Below, piece after piece: positions 55,157 to 64,000 of a stretch of 64,000 nt of DNA. This stretch comes from Plantago ovata. Lineage: Eukaryota > Streptophyta > Magnoliopsida > Lamiales > Plantaginaceae. The stretch is from contig CM051455.1 in assembly GCA_028274465.1 (NCBI GenBank), forward strand, positions 47,655,351-47,719,350, in the 5' to 3' direction. Every line of letters starts with the position of its first letter. Position 1 is the stretch's first letter. Position numbers and translations under genes: made by a program. Below the pieces are notes generated by a model. The model was not told where the DNA came from, did not search any database, and was given only the letters and a program-made list of their open reading frames with translations.

Positions 55157-58100
55157 ACCTTCTTCGGGAGGTCTAGTAATACATTTGATTTTCCCGCAAA
55201 AGTAACCATACTTTTGCCTATCATGACAATTGTTGAAAACTTGCCTTTATGGAAATTCTTATTCATATATACTTATCATGCTCAAACTTCAAGTTGAGAT
55301 AAAGGTTCTTTATTGAATAATACTCTTCATGAGCCTCATAAATCTTATCTCATACCTCTATTTTTTCACTTATAGTGAATACACATTTCAATAAAGCAAT
55401 GTGCGTGTGAATAAGTAAGCATAGAAGTTCAATTATATCAAAATTAGTTCTTGGGGAACTTTCCCATTCACTAATTCATGTTTGTCAACATGATATCTCT
55501 AGTCCTTCTGGGACTTCATCCAATAGAGAATAATCATCTCATCTCATAAATTTTCTCAAAATTATAGAAAACTTTCACCGCCAATTTAATGACAATTCAT
55601 ATGCACCAAGTATAACCTTCATAGTTATACCCAAGTGGTAACCTTTGTGTTAGATCATACACTTAATATATGCATGTATAAAATATCAGACCTAAAAATA
55701 CTACAATGAAATGAAAGATGTAAATGATATGTAAATAAATATGGTGTATATAATGCGTTGCTTAATATCTAAATGCACATGAAATTTGAGTCGATAATGC
55801 AACGGTACCGTGTGAGGTTCAAATTCATCAATTGTGTGGACATCATGTCCATGAGCTCATTTTTCTATTATCATTGTGTCGACATTAAATAGACTCACAT
55901 GTAAGATCCCCTTTACATGTACAATAGTCTGGATCCATTGAATTTCACATATGCTAGTTGATTATCGGTTCCATTTATACCGGTAAAATCTATTTCATAA
56001 TTTGTTTGTTTCAGTACTGAGTCTGGATATCTGAATATATATATTGTATGTAGGCGAGTACCTTTTCATTTCATATAGGCCATCTATTATCAAATCTGAT
56101 ATCTGTACCCCTTTTATAGTCATTACCACATATATAATATATGGCTTTTCATTCCACTCTACTATTTAGGAGTTCCAACTGCATCATCTTGCCATTCACA
56201 TTATATTACTTAAATATTGAAACCTTGGATGATTTATGTATTGCACTTCAGGTGCATATATCAAAATATAATGGCCAATATACGTCAATTCTCAATACAT
56301 GTCATGTCTACTAATCTATAACTCGGTATGCCTAAAAAATGGGTCATACCAGTGAATAGTCAAATCCTAGAATTTCATGTTTGAAATTGAAATAATAACA
56401 TGAAGTTGGAAAATATATTTCATAAATTAGTTCAAATTCGAACTTTCAAATTTGTGGGGGATCATTTTACGCTATGAATTTGAATTTGTTTTCATCAGCT
56501 TACTCATGTTCTCCTCCCCTAAGCTGGTAAAAACTAATTCAAATAATTAGTAATATTGGGGCATATATTTCCAGCTTAGATAATTTCACACTCATTCTCT
56601 TGTTGAATAGACTTCACATATGAGTTCTATTCAAGAGAGAAATATATCTATAGGGGTAGTATTTCTAGCAGTTGGCTTTTATGTGGGTCGATATAGGCCC
56701 CCAATGGAAGATCAAATAACTTATGAAATAATTAATCAAGAAATTCATAGAATATTCAACTAAATATACAAGTGAACCTTTTTTCACTCATAAGTATAAT
56801 ATCTTCTTTTTCTAGATCTTCATTGTAATATTTGGTCTCAATGTTGTGTCTTGCCATTAACAGAATATATATGCAACATGAGAAAACTTTCAGCACATAA
56901 TCATATTTTTGTAAAAGAAAACTAAAAGTTTCTCAAAACGAGTAACTCATACTCGGATGGCCTAACTTGTCATATCAATATCATTTTCACATACCAAATT
57001 TTTAGTTGGTCATTGAAATGCACCAAACTTATGGTTGGTGAAGTTTTACAATAATTAACAATTGTTCTCATAATATATCTTAAATTTTTCCCGAATGATG
57101 TGTTTTAAAGACACAAAGTATTGTCTTATTTATATTGGCAAAAATAATATTTTTCAACTCCTTCAGGGAGTAAGTATCATTTGCTCTATTGTTGGCACAA
57201 TTTTCTACAACATATATGCTCTTTCAGAGCTATAAATTACACTTTTTTAGATGTTTTAATCATGTTTGAAACTAGTAAATATATATAAAAATTTCAACTT
57301 ATAACTTAAAAGCTTAAAAGCGAAATATTACATTCTATAGTCATTTCTTTACAATACAAGTTGTAACTTATGTTATAAAATTACTTTAGTATAGTGGCAA
57401 GCTCTTCTCGAGCTTTCTCTTACTAACTTGTATTGAACATTTATTCAAGTGGCAAGTAATATGTGAGCGGAATGACTTGGGAACACATGCCTAGTGCTTG
57501 CATGTGTATACAATAAATCGAATGTAACAAACACAAAAACATGATTAAATGAATTAGGAGGATGCTAATGAATATTCACTTGAACAAATTCTGGTAATGC
57601 CCCCCTTGAATGCTCATAGCATCACCATAGATAGTATAAACATCATCATATCTCAAATACAAGTTGAATAATAATCAACTTTGTGATTAATATTATATAG
57701 GAAATATTTCATGCATTACTTCTTCCAACATCAGGTTGAAAATATTGTATTTCTCTTTTGAAATAGCAATTATATGATATGTCAAATTGACATATATTTT
57801 AACAACCACATTGCAATCATGTTATAGCAGGTTGTTGTTAATTTGATTTTCATTGTAACAATATGCTCAACCATTTTCTTTTGGCGGAGTTTAAGAGCCG
57901 TTGATTGACCGATTCATAATACGGTGTGCATGATGTAAATATTCAATTACACCTTTTTTTCACTTCCAATAAAAATTGCAATATTTCACCTTTCATGTCA
58001 CTTTCACTTCTGGTGAAAACTTTAACAAAATAACAATCAAACCAAAAAACATCAATTTTTCATGTAAATGGTCCATGGCATGTTATGTATGAATAGTTGT

Positions 58101-58867
58101 GATGCCACTTACAATATATATCAAATCATGTTCATGTTTATAATCATGATTTTTGTTACAATATGTGTAGTGGTCCGAATATCAACATTCACTTCAGGGA
58201 ATGAGTTACATACATGGTTTTGATACAAATAACTATCAAAATATTCACATTCACTTCAAGGAATGAGAAAATCATTAACTCTAAGAGGTTAAGAAACTAA
58301 TAACCATATATTACTCATCAAGAAAAAGTGTAACAAAGTAAAATCGTATACTAATCTTCCAAGATCTTAATAAGAAAGAAATCTCTTTATGAATATTTAA
58401 TACAAAAATTAATAAATATTGACATACTTATTCAAAATGAATACTTAATCGTTCCTTGACCACTAATGGTGGTTTCATATTTCATAAATTTTAACATTTG
58501 AATAAAAGATATACATGTGTATAATAATTTGGCGTTCAAATTCTTCTCTAATATCCATAGAAGAAATCATATATTCGACGATGATTTTTATGTGAATGAA
58601 ACGTCTTTATGGAGGATAAGTACACAATTATTTTTCTACCACTTCCGGTGGTTCTGTGGAACAAAATATTCATGTGTTTGATAATTTTCATTCACTTCTT
58701 TTCTCAAATCTATAGCAACTTCCAGGTGCTATATTTTCTTTGATGTCTCATTTACTTCAAGAAATGGACAAACTCCATAAGATCGAGAAGGATGGAGGTT
58801 GATATATGATATATCATTTAAGTCGAATGTATTGTGTTTCTAGACCATATTCACTTCGGGGAATATG
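55157..58867 (-). repeat. Array of at least 19 small hairpins with a shared loop
   Basis: Positions: 55157, 55281, 55323, 55446, 55501, 55610, 56242, 57021, 57157, 57218, 57399, 58002, 58186, 58248, 58459, 58638, 58711, 58749, 58846. Each has a paired stem of 3-8 bases around a five-base loop, mostly TTCNN on the plus strand (NNGAA in element sense). About a third have an extra unpaired A and a C-G closing pair. Stem sequences differ from one hairpin to the next but remain complementary: AGTCC/GGACT, TGCAC/GTGCA, ACCAC/GTGGT, AAGCTC/GAGCTT, CATATTC/GAATATG, TATAGCA/TGCTATA. No repeated flanks and no fixed spacing. The function is unknown. Confidence 0.7.
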
Positions 58868-59499
58868 GTAAATTAATTTTGTATGAAATATAAGTCAATA
58901 ACTCGTAAAATTATTCATGGACCTTAAATATAGATTTAATTCTCTATTGAAAAGAAAATTCAAGATGACTATATAAAGAGAATTAATAACCATTAAGAAT
59001 TATTATATCAACGTAAATAAAACTTATCTTGACCAACAATGAGCAATGATCTTATAACTCCAATGAGATGTAGCTCAATCGATAATGCTCGTGGTTGATC
59101 AATAGTCACGTACATGCGGATTACAAACAAAAACATAGTTAGAGAGTTGACATGGACAAATTAACTTGAGCATATAAATATGAGTGAATCAATAATGAAA
59201 TAAATTTGCAAGAATTTCTATATCATAAAAGCAAGAAATTAGGTACAAAAATTGTAGTAAGAACTTAACTTTCTTGGAATAAAATATATTGAGTTTAATG
59301 GACTTGAGAGAAGATGATCATAAAATTCATAACCACCATGATTTTGTTTGTGAGCCAAAGTCACCATTCTCTCTTGAATTCTCGGATATCAATGAGAGTG
59401 AAAGACAAATGAACAAGAGAACTATTTTCGAAATGAGAATTAGTATAGTGTATAATTTGAAGAAATAAGAGACTCGGTGGTAGAGTCGTGCTTATAACG

Positions 59500-59745
59500 T
59501 GTTGAAAATAAAGTGCAAAAGATGAAGAAGAGAGAATGGGGAATAGTTTTTCATTATGCTCAAGTTCATCCTATAATGTACATAGAGTGAGCTATTTATA
59601 AGCTACTAACTAGGTACAAAATGTAACCTATATTACAATGATGACCAATAAAGATTAGGATCAATATTTAAATTAATATGGACATTCATGGCATTCACTA
59701 TACAATAATATATTGTAACTCTCCATACAATATTGTTTTGTAACA
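59500..59745 (-). repeat. 5' LTR of the Copia-type element
   Basis: 246 bases with TG...CA ends. The copy at 53491-53741 plus 54465-54469 is its pair. It is short, as in several Copia lineages. Confidence 0.9.
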
Positions 59746-59750
59746 TTGTT

Positions 59751-60109
59751 ATTGTTTTATAATGGTTAGGATTTATCTGGGGCTTGTTTGTAGGCTCCAC
59801 ATGACACATACGTACACCAACCATCTAATTCATCTTTATTTTTAAATTCAAATTGTATATTTGTTTATTAATACATGGGCTACATAGATGTAGTCTGGAA
59901 AAAGACACCATTATCTGACATGAGACGATGACATTTGCTTACTTCTGGGTTGGTCGAAATTATCTGGCATGCTCAGAATATATTGTATTTTTTATTTTTC
60001 ACTGTGTAAGTTCACGTAGAGTTTGTATCTATACCGAACCCCTCTGTAAGTTCCTTGTACATGTCACGTGATGGGTGGCTGATATTGCCATACGTTACAT
60101 GCATACCCT
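59751..60109. other. Intergenic, nothing recognised
   Basis: AT-rich single-copy-looking sequence between the Copia element and the next MITE. There is no ORF with recognisable similarity. Confidence 0.4.
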
Positions 60110-60521
60110 ATGGTATTGTTTGGTGTGTAGTGTGGCGTGGTATGGTATTTCCAGTCTTCTAGGTAAATATCACTATTTTGGTGTGGTTTGGTACGAATTT
60201 CGCTTTACCAACTATCAAGTGGTCTTGTCCTGATTTTTTTGGGCTTTTGTGGCTTCATTACCATACCATTACCTCTGAACAATACTAGGAGGTATGGTAT
60301 GTTAAATGGTATGGTGTTGTATGATTTAGTCTATGTTGAAATACTATTGTGCCCCTGAAAGTAACAAAAGTTAAATAAATATACACCTTTTTCACACATA
60401 TTTACCCATGTAACTATATATAGTGTTATTGCAATACCATACCAAATCCAAATCTGATACCATTTGTTTTACTAAACAACAAATCTAGTACAATTTGCTT
60501 TTCTATCTACCAAACACCATA
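60110..60521. mobile_element. MITE-like element with TATGGTATT-rich ends
   Basis: Inverted ends (TTGTTTGGTGTGTAG left; GTGTTTGGTAGATAG read inward from the right) and many GGTATGGTAT/ATACCATACC inverted motifs inside. Non-coding. The superfamily is not assigned and no clean duplication is seen. Confidence 0.5.
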
Positions 60522-60884
60522 ATCTATAAACATATGAAAAGAAAACATTCAGATGCTCTCACATTGTGCCATGTCATTCAAATGAAATAATTCTATTGGT
60601 CAATTCATTGCATTATGTGTCAAAATTTAGTATTCTGATTGGACAAAGAAAAATTAACATTGTTGACTCATCATCTTTCGCAGAAAACAAAAAAACGCAA
60701 AAAAAAAGAAACAAAAGTCCATATGTATCTATCTTATCTCTGCCACCTAACAGACAAGACAGACCGACTAAATCATCTTCCCAATTCAGTCCATCGACCT
60801 AGCCGGGGTTCCAATCCTTTTCTGCTCAATCAAATGGAGATGGTTTCATATCCTCACCTCACCAAGCTCTCCCCAATTCATTCG

Positions 60885-61240
60885 ATCCAGTCCCCTTGCC
60901 GAATTCTTCCCCAATTCCATATACGAAGCTCTCCCCTTGCCGAATTCTTCCCCAATTCATGAGGCAGTCCGATTTCGGTCGATCACCAGTCTCGATAAAT
61001 ATGGGATATTGTCAATTTCGATTTCTTTTCTTTTTTTTTCCAGTCGATTAATAGTCTCGATGATGATTGCAAATTCCGATCTTTTTTTTTACGTTTTATA
61101 TTTTCCATTTATTTTTCTTGTTTTTTTCCCCGGTCGATTAACAGTCTCGATGATGATTGTGAATTTCGATTTAATCTTTCATTTTATTTTTTACGTTTTA
61201 ATTTTTTCATTTATTTTTCTGGTTTTTTTTTCCTTTACAT
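60885..61240. repeat. Tandem repeats upstream of the RPA1-like gene
   Basis: First, a roughly 40-base unit (CTTGCCGAATTCTTCCCCAA) occurs twice at 60896-60957. Then about three units of roughly 90-110 bases follow, each with GTCGATTAA.AGTCTCGATG ATGATTG.AAATT and T-rich tracts (about 60977, 61040, 61132). They may lie in the promoter or 5' UTR intron of the next gene. Confidence 0.75.
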
Positions 61241-61804
61241 TTTCTTTTACATTTTTCCCATGTTCTATCCCTCAACACCGTTTTCAGTGGTTTTACCACG
61301 ATCATCATCAGTTATCGTTCACAATTTCAAAACTGTGGTGTTTCAATGTGAATATATATCCTCACTTTTCCATGATTCTATATTCTCATCTTCACTCTAT
61401 CGAACTAAGTTACTATTTCTGCTGCACAAATGAGTTAAAAATATTCCTTATCAATCAGTTGATTATCGTTTTATCTATTTGTACTTGTGTACAAGCTGAG
61501 TTAATTAGTTTTTTTCCTACTATTCACAATTAATATTATTACATTGTGGTGTTCCGTAGAAACTCGTGTAAGTTTTTTTTTTTTTTAACTTCGCACACTT
61601 AATTTTATTATGATTGACATTTCATATTAAATTCCACTTGTGTTTTTGTTTCTACTGATCAATTTTTTTTTTTATTATTTATGTTTAGTCTGACCTAATT
61701 TATATTCAGTATGAATTCAAGTAGTAAAATTATTTTTTCAACCAAAGTTCTTCACATCCGTTTTCTCGTGACAACCGTTTTTTTTCCCTTTGCACATTCA
61801 GGCC

Positions 61805-62756
61805 ATGGAATCTCGGTGCCCTCATGTTGCCATCAAGGACCTTAACTTGCAGACTAAGAAGTGTACTATTGTTGCCAGGATCTTGCGAATGTACAAGGCA
61901 AGCAGTGGTCCCAATATCCCCAAAGGATCCGAAATAATACTCATTGATTCTGAGGCAAGTTTCTTTAGTCCTTATGTAATTAATTTATGTTCTGATGTAA
62001 TTAATGTATGTTCTCATGCTCCTTAAATTACTTTCATGTTAACAAACCTATAGGAAAATGCTGCATATTCTAAAATAATAAGCAATGTTGTCATTCCAAA
62101 ATTACTTCTACAAACTGTTTTACTGAAATTTGAAGTGGTGAAATAACTGATGTAATGCACACAACAATGTTCTCGGTATATTATCTATCCCCACATCAGC
62201 TTTTCTGTGTTTCCTTTTTGTTGCCTTTACATATATTTGTTGCCTTTACTCATTCAGCTGCAGAATATATAGATTATATTTAACTTTCACCATTGTTGTG
62301 TGCTCTGTTGCCTCAGGATTCAAAGATACTAGCCATTGCAATTGTTAACCCATCCAACAAGTTAAAACCACTCCTTCATGAAGGCCAAGTTACCAGCTTA
62401 AGTAATTTCAAAATTCAAGTTAATCAAAAGACCTACAGAACCCATTCAAGCTAGAACTCGGGATGAACACAAAGATATCTCCAGCTGATCAGAATGCACA
62501 GATTCCTCTCAACGGGTTTAAGTTCATAAGATTCAATGAAATTCCACGTGTTGATGCTCAATTTACGCTAGGTATTGCATTAACATAAACTCTTTAAACA
62601 CCATACAGTTCAATTGTATATTCAACTGATACATTGTCTATTTCATTTATACTCACAGATGTGGTTGGAAAGTACTTCTCACACACAGATGTTGAGCGTG
62701 TACCTGCTGCAAAAAATGCTAGGAAATTGGATGTTACCATCCAAGATCATGAGTAA
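61805..62756 (+). pseudogene. RPA1-like OB-fold protein gene (DUF223 type), frameshifted and truncated
   Basis: Exons 61805-61954, 62317-62571, 62659-62752/62756. The translation resembles the N-terminal single-strand DNA-binding region of plant RPA1-like/DUF223 proteins: AIKDLNLQTKKCTIVARILR, GSEIILIDSE, NPFKLELGMNTKIS, PLNGFKFIRFNEIPRV, RKLDVTIQDHE. Within exon 2 the frame shifts after NQKTYR (near 62440), where one A seems lost, giving a stop. The protein ends at IQDHE where relatives continue with the second OB fold. The first intron has a GC donor (GAG|GCAAGT, 61955). Such genes are often spread by Helitrons, but I see no Helitron ends. Confidence 0.65.
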
Positions 62757-63076
62757 ACCTATTTTCACCTTTCTCCTGTCTTACCTTTCTCATGTCTTAA
62801 ATTATGAAGGCAGAAGCTGAAAACTAGATGCACTGGTAGTGAGATTCTAGCTCCTATTGGCTATTAAAAGACATTAGCAAACACTGTGGTCACAACTATT
62901 CCTAAAATTCAACACTTCTAAAATATGATGACATGAAAGTCTGGCGTAATGTGTCATTTGCAATCCTAACCAAATAAGAAATTCACCCCCAAACACATAA
63001 GTATTGATACAGCTGAATTAATTTGATCATCTCTTTATACAATTCTCTTGTCAATTATTGAAAAACGTGTGTATAC
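62757..63076. other. No gene seen
   Basis: AT-rich stretch after the truncated RPA1-like exon. There is no continuation of that gene that I can recognise. Confidence 0.4.
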
Positions 63077-63184
63077 CTCTCCAGTAAACAGGACTGGACG
63101 CCCTTCTTTGACCGCCTTTACTGCATCAAACTTGCTATCATGTTCTGCCCTAACTCTATGAGCAGACCAACTGGAAGAATCACC
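63077..63184 (-). CDS. Possible unidentified exon (36 codons)
   Basis: On the minus strand an open block is bounded by an AG acceptor (TTGTGAAG|GGTGATT) and a GT donor (GGAGAG|GTATAC). It reads GDSSSWSAHRVRAEHDSKF then DAVKAVKEGRPVLFTGE. It does not match the next exon expected for starch phosphorylase (TVAYTNHTVLPEALEKWS). I do not recognise the protein. It could be an exon captured from another gene. Confidence 0.35.
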
Positions 63185-63464
63185 CTTCACAATTTAGAAA
63201 AAATGGAGAAGTTAGACATAATCATTACAAAGGGAAGGCATGCAAAAAGCACACTAATGTCATGAATTTAATTTTCAAATTTGAGTATATTGTGGTTGGT
63301 GTATGCTACGGTTCTGGAACACCAGATATTTTATCTCATAGATATCCATTCACAATTAGGGATAGCATAAAAGCATTCTCAGAAAAGAAAACGTCATAGG
63401 ATATGAACTGGTTGCGTCATGTAGCTAGCAGCTACTACAACTAATATAGATCAATAATGCATAC

Positions 63465-64000
63465 CTCTGAGTGATTCCCCAGGCTTTATCCCAGCTCAGA
63501 CCCTTCACATCTACTAGTATTCTTATGAGCTCAGGTATACACAGTGTGGGGTGAGTATCATTCATTTGGACAGCAACCTTTTCTGGAAAATTCTCCCAGT
63601 TCACCGACTCCCCTGATCTCCTCTCAAATCTTGCTATAATATCCTGGAGGGAAGCTGAGCACAATGTATATTGTTGTTTCAGACGAAGTGTCTTTCCCTC
63701 GTACGAGTCATCCCCTGGGTATAAGACGTAGCAAATCTGATCAAAATCAAGGAACAAACAGTAAGCAAGGCTATAAGAAAGATAATAAACACAAAAGGAC
63801 TAAATGAGCTGGTAATTTTCCCAAAAGTATAGGACATAGATATATACAAACCTTTTCAGCCATTTTCATGGCCTCATATTCTTTAGCATGCTGTCCTAAA
63901 TTAAAAGCATGTAAATCGACCATACCTCAAGCCAATCTTCTGCAACTTCCTCCTGGCCATCTTTTGTGATGAGTTGCTTGAACAGACCATATCTGTATCT
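63465..64000 (-). pseudogene. Plastidial alpha-1,4-glucan (starch) phosphorylase fragment with internal deletion
   Basis: Three coding pieces: 63926-64000 (RYGLFKQLITKDGQEEVAED, continuing beyond the window), 63852 to about 63921 (DLHAFNLGQHAKEYEAMKMA), and 63465-63736 (ICYVLYPGDDSYEG, RLKQQYTLCSASLQDIIARF, VAVQMNDTHPTLCIPELIRI, WGITQR). These match the L-type (plastidial) phosphorylase, which makes and degrades linear glucans with phosphate. Between AEDWLE and DLHAFN about 65-70 residues of the family, with the introns, are absent. A donor-like GTATGG is joined almost directly to the next exon. No following exon is found at lower coordinates. The copy looks truncated. Confidence 0.75.

Larger units (their letters stand above)
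53491..59745 (-). mobile_element. Copia-type LTR retrotransposon, decayed or non-autonomous, with a hairpin-rich interior
   Basis: Short LTRs at 53491-54469 (with a MITE inside) and 59500-59745 (246 bases) run TGTTGAAAATAAAG...TTTTGTAACA on the plus strand. They are flanked by the duplication TTGTT (53486-53490 and 59746-59750). The sense strand is minus: after the 5' LTR comes CGTTATAAGCACGACTC (Copia-type primer site region), and before the 3' LTR comes TTCAAGAGGAG. The only readable coding trace is the RNase H tail at 54566-54770. The two LTRs show about nine substitutions by eye, so the insertion is not recent. The 5 kb interior is AT-rich and full of small hairpins. Confidence 0.88.

Noticed and set aside
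55157..58867. CRISPR-like array
   Set aside because: The hairpins are short, irregularly spaced, differ in stem sequence and lie in a plant retrotransposon. There is no constant repeat or spacer pattern.

Overview
The window is nuclear DNA of a flowering plant, most likely a eudicot. This rests on GT-AG (and some GC-AG) multi-exon genes of plant type, a plant TOR kinase gene, a plant ITPK gene, two Cassandra TRIM elements with 5S-rRNA-like LTRs, and many nested plant LTR, LINE and MITE sequences. A run of 100 N at 28306-28405 shows it is a draft assembly. I cannot name the species.

Layout. 1-7741 is a nest of transposons: the start of an LTR on the minus strand inserted in an L1-type LINE, then a solo LTR of the same family on the plus strand (5008-7741, duplication AATAT) that itself holds a Cassandra TRIM. 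7742-10795 is intergenic. 10796-16534 (+) is an intact ten-exon inositol-tetrakisphosphate 1-kinase gene (349 residues). Tail to tail with it, 17623-39197 (-) is the TOR kinase gene. I traced 17 exons before the gap and 24 after it, plus a 7-base exon stub. About 580 codons are lost in the gap, and two one-base deletions lie beside it. Everything else in the TOR frame is open.

39200-59745 is almost all mobile DNA. In order: degenerate repeats upstream of TOR, a pogo/Emigrant-like relic, an old Cassandra, two joined copies of a non-LTR retrotransposon with zinc fingers, reverse transcriptase, a CCHC motif and an R2-like restriction-type endonuclease region (41991-47245, split by an LTR-like insertion), a hAT-like MITE, a gag-only LTR element of TR-GAG type (47948-53406, duplication GATAC), and a Copia-type element (53491-59745, duplication TTGTT) with a MITE inserted at the end of its 3' LTR. 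59746-64000 holds a MITE, tandem repeats, a frameshifted and truncated RPA1-like OB-fold gene, and a plastidial starch phosphorylase fragment with an internal deletion.

The most unusual signal is inside the Copia-type element. At least 19 small hairpins between 55157 and 58867 share a five-base loop (TTCNN on the plus strand, NNGAA on the element's sense strand), while their stems differ and remain base-paired. I know of no description of such an array. The second is the R2-like endonuclease architecture in a flowering-plant non-LTR element. ITPK and TOR are the only genes here that look functional. ITPK makes inositol polyphosphates and TOR is the nutrient/energy growth kinase. Their adjacency shows no shared regulation that I can see.
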